Assembly: GCA_964565925.1 (NCBI GenBank)
Contig: CAZMGV010000001.1
Coordinates: 557,985-621,984, forward strand
DNA from: CAZMGV01 sp964565925
Lineage (GTDB): Bacteria > JAGRBM01 > JAHCIT01
Direction: 5' to 3'
Length of the DNA stretch: 64,000 bases
A model generated the notes under the pieces. The model was not told the origin of the DNA, made no database searches, and worked only from the letters and a program-made list of their open reading frames with translations. The translations under genes and the position numbers were made by a program. This document shows positions 56,266 through 64,000 of the stretch, in pieces; the first letter of the stretch is position 1; every line of letters begins with the position of its first letter.

Positions 56266-59136
56266 TCAGCGTTTCTGGCGTCGCGCTCCGCAGCGCTCCG
56301 CCTCGCTGCGGGCCTGCGCCCCGTAGTTCGGGTCGCTGAAGACCGGTTCAAGGATCTCTCTGGCCTTGCCGCAATCGGTCCGGGCCGTCCAGCGCCCGTA
56401 AAGCAGTCTGGCTTCGGGCAGATCCGGCGCGCGGCTGAACAGTTCTCCGCAGCGGGTGGTGGCGTTGACGGGCACTACTGCGTTTTTCGTCAGCGACAGT
56501 CCGCAGGCCATCTTGAGCGCCTCCACCGCCGGTTCCGGAACGTCGAGCGCTTTCTTCAGGTAGTAGTTGCGCCGGATCGGGGAGGTCTGCGCGTAGGCGG
56601 CCAGATTCGCCTGCCGGTCCGCGTAGCTTCCCTCGGTGAGCGTCTCCGGCGGGAGCCAGGCGTCGATACCGCCGAAATCCCGGTGCAGCCAGGCCCAGTT
56701 GTCGTAGATGGCCGACTGGTCCCGCATGGCGAGCGGCGCGGTGTATTCAAGCGTGTTGTGGTAGTCGCTGAAGGGTTCCGCGTCGCCGAGGCGCCGGACG
56801 AGCGACGGGAAATCTCCCACCAGCTGCGCATACAGCCAGTAGGCATCCGGATAGCCGTAGCGGACCAGATAGGCGGCGTGCTCCGGATCGGACCAGAGCG
56901 CCCGGAACCGCTCGTGCGGCGGGAACGGCCGCTTCTCCCGCATCGCCAGCACGATCGAGTCGCCCGAGAAGTTGAACACGTAACCCTCGGGCAGGGACGC
57001 CGACACGCTCCGGTAGACGCCCCGCAGGTCGCGGTTGAACAGGCTGTAGAGCTGGATCCACTGGAGGACGACTCCGCCCGGGTTTAGGCGGCCGCTCACC
57101 TCGCGGAAGAAATCCTCCGTGAACAGGTTGGCGGTACCGGCGAACCACGGGTTCGACGGCTCGCTGAAGATGATGTCGTATTTCGCCGGATCGGACCGCA
57201 GAAACGTCCGGCCGTCCTCGATCACGATCTTCAGGCGGTCCTTGTACTTGGGGTTGTGAATGACCTCGAAGTTCTCCGGACCGAACCAGGAGGCTGCGTC
57301 GATCACGCCCTCTTCGATCTCCACGAGCGTGATCTTCTCCAGATTCGAGAACTCCAGCAATACGCCGAGCGTCACGCACGATCCGCAGCCGATCACGAGC
57401 GCGGTCTTCGCTTCCGGATTGAAGACGACCGGCAGCAACCCGCCGAAAATCTGGGTCGCCATGTCGCGGGAGTTGGAGGCGTCGGTCTTCCCGTTCACCC
57501 GGAGCGAGGTCGAGGCTCGCCCGGAACCTTCGGGGCCAGGAGGAGTCTGAAGAATGCTCACGGTTGCGGTCAGTCCTTCGCGGAAGAAGGCGAGATGTTC
57601 GTCCTGCGCGCGGATCGCCCGGTCGAACTCTCCGGAATCGAACGTGCCGGTGCGGGTCAGGTACCTGGCCGGATAGATCGATACGCCGCTCTGCATGAGG
57701 CCGTGGCTCCAGGCCGGCGCCACCAGCAGGAATACCAGCCCGCCGCCGGCGGCCGCAGCCAGGTAGCGCGCCCGCTGTTCCCGGCACGACGGCGCCAGCC
57801 ACCACATGACGGCCGCCACCGCGCATTGCAGGACGACGGCCAGCAGCATCGATGCCCGTATGCCCAGCACCGGCACCAGCAGAAACCCGCCCGCCACCGA
57901 CCCCAGGATGCAGCCAAGGGTGTTGATTCCGTAGGCGTCGCCCACATTGCGGCCGAGACTGCGCAGCGACGGCACCGCGAGGCTGACCACCAGCGGGAAC
58001 ACCGCCCCCATCAGCAGCGTCGGAACGAGCATCACGAGGAAGACGAGCCCAAAGCTCATCGCCCAGATCAGCCGGATATTGTCCGGGAAATAGCTGTTAA
58101 GTGCCACATACCAGGCGAAGCATTCGGGATAGAGGACCACCGACAGCCACACGCCGCCCGCACTCAGCAGATAGACGGTCCCCAGCAGTTTCGCCTTGTC
58201 GGAAACCCGGTCCACATAGCGCGCGATCACCCAGCTGCCCGACGACAGGCCCACCAGAAAGGCCGCCAGCATGATCGTGAACGAATAGACCGACGGGCCG
58301 ATCACCAGCGTGAGCGCCCGCACCCAGGAGACTTCGAGGATCATCGCCGCCGCTCCGCTGACGAAGAAACAGGCGAGAACAGCGGCCAGCGGAACAGAAG
58401 GAGCCTCCGAATCCGCGGGAGCCGCCACGGAGACGGGAATCTCGGCCGTCTCTGCGCGCATCTCTATGCGCATCTCTGCGGACGTCTCCACAAATGACTC
58501 CGGAGGTTTGAGCGACCGGGCCGTGAGGCAGACCACGATCCCCACCGTCATGTCGATAAGCGCAGCGCCGGAGTTCGACACCAGAATGCCGAACTCCGGC
58601 AGCAGGTAGAATCCCGCCGCCAGACACCCAGCCACCGCCCCGAAGGTATTGCTCGAGTAGAGGGCGCCGATCCGGTTCGCCAGTTCGCCCCGGGACCGTA
58701 CGAAATGGACGGCCAGCACCGGCAGGCTCGCCCCCATGAGGGTCGCCGGTAGCGTGAGCACCAGCCCGGCCGCGAGAAACCTCAGCGCCGCGAACGCCCA
58801 GAACGACGGGTGGAACGCGGTCCAGATCCACTGGAACAGCGGCGCCGTCAGGTGGCGGATGAGCAGCGGGACCGCCAGCCCGAAAACACCCAGCCCGATT
58901 TCCACGATGCCGTAGACGAGCAGCGGGTTTTGGAACCGGCGGGACAGTTTCCCGGCGCCGTAACCGCCGATAGCGAGCCCGGCCATGAACGACGCCAGCA
59001 CGGTGGCGGCGGCGAACGTCGTCGCGCCGAACACCTGCCCCATGAGCTTGAGCCACGCGACCTCGAAGACGAGGCCGGAAAAGCCCGTCAGGAAGAAGCA
59101 GACCGCGATCACGCGGCTTCGCCGGTCACTGAACAA
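56266..59136 (-). CDS. MFS-type membrane protein fused to spermidine-synthase-like domain
   Basis: 956 residues. Two blocks of membrane segments (about 10-220 and 250-500) start with FFLTGFSGLVFEVAWLKLMG, and the second begins with VSGAAAMILEVSWVRALTLV, an internal duplication typical of the family. A SpeE-like methyltransferase fold follows (about 590-790) with TALVIGCGSCVTLGVLLEF, VEIEEGVIDAASWFGPEN, IVIEDGRTFLRSD and IIFSEPSNPWFAGT. A helical C-terminal domain ends the chain. Family members are common in deltaproteobacterial-type genomes; substrate transfer across the membrane is unproven. Confidence 0.9.
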   Translation of the reverse strand: MFSDRRSRVIAVCFFLTGFSGLVFEVAWLKLMGQVFGATTFAAATVLASFMAGLAIGGYGAGKLSRRFQNPLLVYGIVEIGLGVFGLAVPLLIRHLTAPLFQWIWTAFHPSFWAFAALRFLAAGLVLTLPATLMGASLPVLAVHFVRSRGELANRIGALYSSNTFGAVAGCLAAGFYLLPEFGILVSNSGAALIDMTVGIVVCLTARSLKPPESFVETSAEMRIEMRAETAEIPVSVAAPADSEAPSVPLAAVLACFFVSGAAAMILEVSWVRALTLVIGPSVYSFTIMLAAFLVGLSSGSWVIARYVDRVSDKAKLLGTVYLLSAGGVWLSVVLYPECFAWYVALNSYFPDNIRLIWAMSFGLVFLVMLVPTLLMGAVFPLVVSLAVPSLRSLGRNVGDAYGINTLGCILGSVAGGFLLVPVLGIRASMLLAVVLQCAVAAVMWWLAPSCREQRARYLAAAAGGGLVFLLVAPAWSHGLMQSGVSIYPARYLTRTGTFDSGEFDRAIRAQDEHLAFFREGLTATVSILQTPPGPEGSGRASTSLRVNGKTDASNSRDMATQIFGGLLPVVFNPEAKTALVIGCGSCVTLGVLLEFSNLEKITLVEIEEGVIDAASWFGPENFEVIHNPKYKDRLKIVIEDGRTFLRSDPAKYDIIFSEPSNPWFAGTANLFTEDFFREVSGRLNPGGVVLQWIQLYSLFNRDLRGVYRSVSASLPEGYVFNFSGDSIVLAMREKRPFPPHERFRALWSDPEHAAYLVRYGYPDAYWLYAQLVGDFPSLVRRLGDAEPFSDYHNTLEYTAPLAMRDQSAIYDNWAWLHRDFGGIDAWLPPETLTEGSYADRQANLAAYAQTSPIRRNYYLKKALDVPEPAVEALKMACGLSLTKNAVVPVNATTRCGELFSRAPDLPEARLLYGRWTARTDCGKAREILEPVFSDPNYGAQARSEAERCGARRQKR

Positions 59137-59275
59137 GGGACACTCCGGTCAGGCGGTGATTCATCAGGCGAACCGTAGCAAGTCGGACGGCCTTGCGGAT
59201 ACAGGCCGGGAAAATATCCGCGGACCGCCTGCGGGCGGCTCCCGTTTGGCGCGTCCCTCTGCTACACCCCTGTCT

Positions 59276-60118
59276 GTGAATCTGATCGAAGCCGCCATCC
59301 TGGGCTTTATACAGGGACTCACCGAGTTTCTCCCCGTCTCCTCGAGCGGCCATCTGGTGCTCGCCCAGAAATATCTGGGCCTGACCGTGCCGGATGAAAC
59401 CATGCTCGCCTTCGACGTGCTGCTCCACCAGGGGACGCTGGTCGCCGTGCTGTTCTTTTTCCGAAAGGATCTGGTACCGATGACGAGACAGGCGGTCGAG
59501 ATGCTGCTCGCGGGTCCCAGGGCCTGGACGGCGACGTCGGACAAGTATCCGCTCGGCCACTTCGCCTGGATGGCGGTCGTGGCGACGATTCCGGCCGTCA
59601 TCGCGGCGGTGCTGTTCAACAAGTTCTTCGACCGGGTGTTCGGAAGCGGCCAGTTCCTGTGGGCCGAGTTTCTGGTCACCTCCGCCTTTCTGGTCATGGG
59701 CCAGAAGACCGCCCCCGGCACCAAGGGCCCCGGCGAGTTCGGCCTGAAAGAGGCCGGAGTCGTGGGGACGCTCCAGGCGGTGGCGATCCTCCCGGCGGTT
59801 TCCAGGTCCGGGACGACCATCCCCGGCGGGCTGTTCATGGGCCTTGAACGGGAGACCGCCGCCCGGTTCTCCTTCATTATGTCGATCCCCGCGCTCCTTG
59901 GGGCGGGGGTGTTCAAGTCCCACGCCATGATCCGGGGCATCCAGGCGGGGCTCATTACCCCCTCCGCGGCCGTCGCGGGGCTGCTCCTGTCGGGGGTGAT
60001 CGGGTTCCTGTCGCTGGGGTTCCTGGTGAAGATCATCCGGGGGCAGAAACTCTACTGGTTTGCCCTCTATACAGGGGCTCTGGGCGTGTTCCTGTTCGTC
60101 GAGAAGTTCCTGATTTAA
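59276..60118 (+). CDS. uppP: Undecaprenyl-diphosphatase
   Basis: 280 residues from GTG 59276 (longer frame upstream overlaps the divergent gene). N-terminal motif LTEFLPVSSSGHLVLAQ (catalytic Glu and the SSSGH signature) and the second motif AILPAVSRSGTTIPGGLFMG with the essential Arg. Eight membrane segments. UppP (BacA) recycles undecaprenyl pyrophosphate for peptidoglycan and O-antigen synthesis and gives bacitracin tolerance. The gene stands alone, with a terminator-poor 3' region. Confidence 0.96.
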   Translation: MNLIEAAILGFIQGLTEFLPVSSSGHLVLAQKYLGLTVPDETMLAFDVLLHQGTLVAVLFFFRKDLVPMTRQAVEMLLAGPRAWTATSDKYPLGHFAWMAVVATIPAVIAAVLFNKFFDRVFGSGQFLWAEFLVTSAFLVMGQKTAPGTKGPGEFGLKEAGVVGTLQAVAILPAVSRSGTTIPGGLFMGLERETAARFSFIMSIPALLGAGVFKSHAMIRGIQAGLITPSAAVAGLLLSGVIGFLSLGFLVKIIRGQKLYWFALYTGALGVFLFVEKFLI

Positions 60119-60143
60119 GGGCTATTTTTCCCTTCCCCGGCCC

Positions 60144-60171
60144 TTGGCTATCGGTAAAATAGGGCTAATAT
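60144..60171 (+). promoter_or_regulatory. Candidate promoter of the 38-residue peptide gene
   Basis: TTGGCT (60144-60149), 16-bp spacer, TAATAT (60166-60171), about 68 bp before the ATG at 60239. Confidence 0.5.
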
Positions 60172-60238
60172 CCCCGGCCTTGAGGACGGCCCTGCCCCCG
60201 CAAGGGGCCAGGTCGATACAGAAGACACAGGAGACTCC

Positions 60239-60355
60239 ATGCTTCATTTCAATCCGTTCATTGCGGAATACAATCCGAAGCCCGGCAAGAAACGCCGGCG
60301 CCGGAAGGTTGGCAAGAAGAAGCGCGCGAACCGCCGCAAGCGCCGGAAGAAGTAA
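60239..60355 (+). CDS. 38-residue highly basic protein
   Basis: ATG at 60239 with AGGAG 5 nt upstream, stop TAA 60353-60355. The peptide begins MLHFNPFIAEYNPKPGKK and ends in a run of Arg/Lys (19 basic residues in the last 24, in RRRRKVGKKK and NRRKRRKK). A promoter-like sequence precedes it and a strong terminator follows, so it is a self-contained gene. Size and composition recall small RNA-binding ribosomal accessory proteins (bS22/bTHX, AURKAIP1-like) but no family match is certain. Confidence 0.7.
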   Translation: MLHFNPFIAEYNPKPGKKRRRRKVGKKKRANRRKRRKK

Positions 60356-60431
60356 GGGGTATCCCGCCCGGGCTTTTCACAGCCGCCGGCGGGACCGTTA
60401 CCCGGAAGCCTTCCTCAAAAAGCCTGAAAAA

Positions 60432-60461
60432 CCGCCTTCCCCAACGGGGAGGCGGTTTTTT
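60432..60461 (+). terminator. Rho-independent terminator
   Basis: CCGCCTTCCCC-AAC-GGGGAGGCGG (one bulged T) followed by TTTTTTG; 77 bp after the basic-peptide stop. Confidence 0.92.
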
Positions 60462-60566
60462 GTTTGGCGACGTGCAGGATAAGCCCGAAAAAGAACCGGC
60501 CGCCGCCTCTTGGAGAGGGGGCGACCGGTTCTGGCATTGTGGACTGACCGGTTAGATCAGCTCGTC

Positions 60567-61745
60567 TTAGATCAGTTCAATGGCAACCGCGACGCCTTCG
60601 CCGCCGCCGATGCAGAGCGAGGCCACGCCCTTCTTCTTCTTTTCGTCCTGCAGGGCGTGAATGAGCGTCACGATGATGCGGGCTCCGGAGCAGCCGATCG
60701 GGTGGCCCAGCGCCACGGCGCCGCCGCGGATGTTCACCTTAGACGGGTCGATGCCGAGCTTCTTGGTGTTGGCGAGTCCCACGATCGAGAACGCTTCGTT
60801 CAGCTCCCAGAGGTCGACGTCGTTCGCCTTCCAGCCGGTCTTCTTCATCAGGTTCTCGCAGGCGGCCGCCGGTCCCATGGTGAACCATTCGGGATCGAGC
60901 GACGCCTCGGCCTGTCCGACGACGCGGGCAAGGGGCTTCAATCCCAGCTTCTTCGCCTTCGATTCGCTCATCAGCACCAGTGCGGCGCCGCCGTCGTTGA
61001 TCGTGCTGGCGTTGCCGGCCGTGATCGTGCCGGTCTTCTCGAACGCCGGGCGCAGCGTGCCCAGCTTGTCGATGTCGCCCTTGGACGGTTCCTCGTCCTC
61101 GTCGACGATCACCGGGTCGCCTTTGCGCTGCGGGACCGCCACGGAGACGATCTCGCGCTTGAACTTGCCGTTCTTCACCGAAGCCTGCGACTTGCGGTAG
61201 CTGTCGGCGGCGAACGCGTCCTGCGCGGCGCGGCCGAAGTCGTACTTCGTCGCGCACAGTTCGGCGCAGCTGCCCATGTGCTTGTTGTTATAGGCGTCCC
61301 ACAGGCCGTCCAGGATCATCGAGTCCATCATCTGGGCGTGGCCCATGCGGTAGCCTTCGCGGCCCTTGGTGAGCAGCATCGGCGCCATGCTCATGTTTTC
61401 CATGCCGCCCGCGACCATCGCCGTGCGGTCGCCCACGCGGATCGCCTGGTCGGCCAGCATCACGGCCTTCATGCCCGAGCCGCACATCTTGTTGATCGTG
61501 TGCGCGTAGGTGCCCAGCGGCAGACCGGCGTGAATCATTGCCTGGCGCGCAGGCGCCTGGCCCTGGCCCGCCATGAGCACGTTGCCCATGACGACTTCCT
61601 CGATTTCGGAGGCTTCGACACCGGCGCGCTTGACGGCTTCCTTGATGGCGGCGGCGCCCAGCTGGTTCGCCGGCACGTCCTTCAGTTTGCCTAGAAACGA
61701 GCCCATCGGAGTGCGGGCCGCGGATACGATGACCGTGGATTCCAT
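60567..61745 (-). CDS. Acetyl-CoA acetyltransferase (thiolase)
   Basis: 392 residues from ATG 61745, preceded by AGGAAAGAGAG; a longer frame to 61862 lacks thiolase features. Catalytic Cys in NKMCGSGMKAVML (about 88), ELNEAFSIVGLANTK, His in GGAVALGHPIGCSGARI (about 346) and the second Cys in SLCIGGGEGVA (about 376) are present. GGMENMSMAPML is typical of biosynthetic thiolases. It condenses or cleaves acetoacetyl-CoA, feeding polyhydroxybutyrate or fatty-acid pathways; a PHB-depolymerase-like esterase occurs 20 kb away. Monocistronic in view. Confidence 0.95.
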   Translation of the reverse strand: MESTVIVSAARTPMGSFLGKLKDVPANQLGAAAIKEAVKRAGVEASEIEEVVMGNVLMAGQGQAPARQAMIHAGLPLGTYAHTINKMCGSGMKAVMLADQAIRVGDRTAMVAGGMENMSMAPMLLTKGREGYRMGHAQMMDSMILDGLWDAYNNKHMGSCAELCATKYDFGRAAQDAFAADSYRKSQASVKNGKFKREIVSVAVPQRKGDPVIVDEDEEPSKGDIDKLGTLRPAFEKTGTITAGNASTINDGGAALVLMSESKAKKLGLKPLARVVGQAEASLDPEWFTMGPAAACENLMKKTGWKANDVDLWELNEAFSIVGLANTKKLGIDPSKVNIRGGAVALGHPIGCSGARIIVTLIHALQDEKKKKGVASLCIGGGEGVAVAIELI

Positions 61746-62000
61746 AGAAATTCTCTCTTTCCTGCGCTGACCAGAGCGGGGGTTTTCGCCGGTAACCTGA
61801 CCGAACAGCGGTTCGGTTCCGGCAGCCGGAGTCTGGTTATCACGGCACAGCGGGCCTTTCAATCCGGTTCGCCCCGGAAATTCACCAGCTGTACTTATCG
61901 GAAACTTCAGTGAAAACAGCGTGTTTTCTTATGTCCACGATGACGCCCGCATCAGCGGAAACCTCTGCCAATTTCAGCCAGTTTCCGGCTGTATATAGAC
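61746..62000. other. Intergenic region before thiolase
   Basis: No gene supported in this stretch. It should contain the thiolase promoter; no clear -35/-10 pair stands out. A possible leader may be present, but no conserved riboswitch fold is visible to me. Confidence 0.5.
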
Positions 62001-62029
62001 GAAGGCCCGGGCTCACCGCCCGGGCCTTC
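62001..62029 (-). terminator. Terminator-like perfect hairpin
   Basis: GAAGGCCCGGG-CTCACCG-CCCGGGCCTTC: perfect 11-bp stem, downstream of the minus-strand gene ending at 62101. Confidence 0.75.
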
Positions 62030-62100
62030 AGGTCCCCTTACGCCTCCGGTTACCCCGGTTTCGGCGCCCCGCCGTCAGGCGGCGACACCGTTAAATGCCC

Positions 62101-64000
62101 TTATCTCGGCAGCGTCACCTGGGCGACGCGGTCGCCACCGGCCGCATCCAGCAGGTACCAGAGCCGCAGCCGGTTGATCGATCCGTCACCGTCATAGCCT
62201 ATCACATTCGAATCCGAGCTCCCGCTCACCATCAGGCCGAGAATCGTGTTCGTGCCGCTGCCGCCCGGTCCTTCCATGACTTCATCCTGCGACCAGCGGC
62301 CGATCAGCCGGCCGCCGCGGTCGATTTCGACCAGGTAACGGGTGACGGCCGCGTCGTTGAGCAGCATGAAGATCGTGCCGGTCGCCGGGTGATAGGCGAT
62401 CTGCTTGACGGTCTCTCCCGCTCCGACCGCCCGGGCGTCCACCGGCACCGAGTAGTACACCGCATTGCTCTGCTGATCGTAGAACACCAGCTTCCAGAAG
62501 TTGCCCGGATTGTCCTTGCCGAAGAGCACCAGGTCTCCCGGATTGGCCATCTCGATACCCGAAACCAGCGGGGACGACGCAGCGCTGAAATTGAACGGCG
62601 CGCCGGTGAGGGACACCGGCGACCGCGACAGATCCCCCGGCCAGACGACGAGCGGGTCAGACGACGACCAGGTCACCAGATCTGCCGCCGAGGAAAGATC
62701 CGCGCAGACCATATGAAGCGCCGACCCCGCGACGTTATAGGCACCCGGCGTCGCAGCCAGCGACCGCGCATTGTTGGAAGAGTTGTTGCACGGTCCAGTC
62801 ATGGTCGTGAACGTCGTCGTCTGGGGATTGGTCAGGAACGTCTTGTCGAACGACCGGACCTGGATCGAGGCGCCGTTTCTGAGCAGGTAGTAGTTGTCGC
62901 CCAGTCCGGCACCCGCCACCAGATCGGTTCCCATATAGGCAGTCCCCGGCGCGTAGTACAGCATCGCCTGCGACGGAGCGGCTTCCACCAGATTGATCGC
63001 CGAACTGAAGGTGGTGTTAAACCGCGGGTAAGTAAGCCACAGCGCATCAAGAATGCCATTGTCGTAATTGCCGGTAACGGTCGAGTAGATGCTTCCCGCT
63101 TTTTCCGTATAAAGGATCAGTCCGTCGGCCGCCACATCGACCGTCAGCTGTGGTGTCAGGTTCGATGCATGATCAGACCCGAAAGAGAAGTCCGCCGTGG
63201 CCGGCGGCGAACCGGCAAGCACACCCGGCGGGGTCGGCAGGTCGCCCTGTACCGACAGGCCCCAGCGGCGGTTGCCGTAGGCGACCTCTATCGGGGCCGC
63301 CAGCGTGCCGCCCCAGTTGTTGTTCACCCAGACCCGGAAGGGATTGTCGTCCGCGGTCTCGAAAGCGGAATTGCCCTGTGCCGCCAGCGATACCGTCAGG
63401 AATATATCCCCGTTCGCGAAAGGCTGGCCGGCTATGGATGCCTTGTTGAACAGGATACGATTGCCACCGGCAAGCGTGAACCCGCCACCGCAGCTTTCGA
63501 CTCCGTCCGTCGACACGGAACCGTTTGTGACGCAATCCGCCGCCTGCGGAGCAGCCATGTTCGGCGGATATTCGATCGTCACATTGTTCCAGCTCAGGTC
63601 GCCGCCGACGATCGAATCCCGGATAGTAATGGAGTAGATATTGTCCGTCTGGCCGTAACCTACACGACGGTTCAGTTCCGCATACACACCCGGGCCTTCG
63701 GCCGGCGAGGCACCGCTGGATGTCACCTGCTTGTCCTGCCAGAAGCCGGGGTCCGGAGCGAGCACTATCTTCACCTTGTCGTTGGTGTTCGCCGCGGGAG
63801 CGAAGGGATTCGTCAGTGTCAGTGTCCGCGTCGTGTCGTTGTACGACGTGATCTTCTGCATCGAGCCGGTCGTGCAGCTTCCGCCCGCGCCCTGGACACA
63901 TTCGGCCCAGAGACCCTGATACGCACCGGGGATCGGGAGCAGCACGGAGGTTTCGCCCGAAATCGTGTTCCCGGCGACACCCATCACATTCGTCATGGTG
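62101..64000 (-). CDS. Large extracytoplasmic-looking protein, N-terminus outside window
   Basis: The frame is open from the window edge to the stop at 62101; the internal ATG near 63996 is not necessarily the start. More than 630 residues are visible. The chain is rich in Asn, Gly, Ser and Thr, with beta-strand-like stretches such as TLTNPFAPAANTNDKVKI, LFNKASIAGQPFANGDIF and VRIEYP-like segments, and four or more cysteines in DCVTNGSVSTDGVESCGG. The C-terminal half contains repeat-like blades (QIAYHPATGTIFMLLND; LVEIDRGGRLIGRW) suggesting a beta-propeller. Probably exported or surface-exposed. Family not recognised. Confidence 0.65.
   Translation of the reverse strand, partial: TMTNVMGVAGNTISGETSVLLPIPGAYQGLWAECVQGAGGSCTTGSMQKITSYNDTTRTLTLTNPFAPAANTNDKVKIVLAPDPGFWQDKQVTSSGASPAEGPGVYAELNRRVGYGQTDNIYSITIRDSIVGGDLSWNNVTIEYPPNMAAPQAADCVTNGSVSTDGVESCGGGFTLAGGNRILFNKASIAGQPFANGDIFLTVSLAAQGNSAFETADDNPFRVWVNNNWGGTLAAPIEVAYGNRRWGLSVQGDLPTPPGVLAGSPPATADFSFGSDHASNLTPQLTVDVAADGLILYTEKAGSIYSTVTGNYDNGILDALWLTYPRFNTTFSSAINLVEAAPSQAMLYYAPGTAYMGTDLVAGAGLGDNYYLLRNGASIQVRSFDKTFLTNPQTTTFTTMTGPCNNSSNNARSLAATPGAYNVAGSALHMVCADLSSAADLVTWSSSDPLVVWPGDLSRSPVSLTGAPFNFSAASSPLVSGIEMANPGDLVLFGKDNPGNFWKLVFYDQQSNAVYYSVPVDARAVGAGETVKQIAYHPATGTIFMLLNDAAVTRYLVEIDRGGRLIGRWSQDEVMEGPGGSGTNTILGLMVSGSSDSNVIGYDGDGSINRLRLWYLLDAAGGDRVAQVTLPR

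Noticed and set aside
60549..60572. Near-duplicate TTAGATCAG segments at the thiolase 3' end
   Set aside because: A very short local duplication of the last codons; no functional reading.
1..64000. tRNA or rRNA genes
   Set aside because: Read through by eye on both strands; no cloverleaf with the conserved TTCRA arm or rRNA-like stretch was recognised. A tRNAscan-SE run would be decisive.

Overview
The window is a GC-rich chromosome segment with densely packed genes on both strands. It is probably from an uncultivated Gram-negative lineage of the deltaproteobacterial type. Supporting hints are lipoproteins, a DUF481-type outer-membrane protein, a PatA-like (DUF4388) response regulator, MFS-fused spermidine-synthase-like and selenodomain-associated transferase families, and many intergenic palindromic repeats. 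No rRNA, tRNA or CRISPR array was seen, so the taxonomic placement is only inference.

Layout. 1-8 kb: two tandem paralogous multi-pass membrane proteins (the first cut by the window edge), rmuC, a small HicA-like protein, an M14/aspartoacylase-family hydrolase, and a nucleotidyltransferase/HTH pair resembling a type IV toxin-antitoxin system with a perfect palindromic operator. 8-19 kb: ftsK, a DUF559 gene enclosed by inverted copies of a dispersed repeat, a minus-strand operon (peptide-binding lipoprotein, two ABC permeases, two selenodomain-associated transferases, TerC), and dacB. 19.4-38.1 kb: a compact virion module. It has a terS-like gene, terL, portal, scaffold-like protein, major capsid, connector, tail tube, a tail assembly chaperone with a probable -1 frameshift, a very short tape measure, distal tail and tip proteins, fibres, an XhlA-like protein, an M15 endolysin, XRE and ImmA regulators, and a 3-TM holin of the type named from gene transfer agents. 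I saw no integrase, replication or recombination gene. A sensor histidine kinase sits antisense between the capsid and connector genes. Host-type palindromic repeats fill almost every junction, and the tail tip gene carries an in-frame amber codon.

38-49 kb: lipoprotein, V4R-like sensor, secreted lysine-rich peptides, a PHB-depolymerase-like esterase, three response regulators, a TVP38 membrane protein, a pyruvate-kinase-like protein, a second histidine kinase, and small HTH and membrane proteins. 49-64 kb: an asparaginyl-tRNA-synthetase-like protein that has lost key arginines, an AHSA1-type protein, a TetR regulator with operator, a molybdopterin oxidoreductase, an alpha/beta hydrolase with an aspartate nucleophile, a DUF481 porin-like protein, a 956-residue MFS/spermidine-synthase fusion, uppP, a 38-residue basic peptide, a thiolase, and a large extracytoplasmic protein cut by the window edge.

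The most interesting unit is the virion module. Its compactness, lack of mobility genes, colonisation by chromosomal repeats, embedded sensor kinase and gene-transfer-agent-type holin suggest a long-resident, possibly domesticated, particle-producing locus. The amber codon and the regulator pair leave decay or an ordinary defective prophage as real alternatives.
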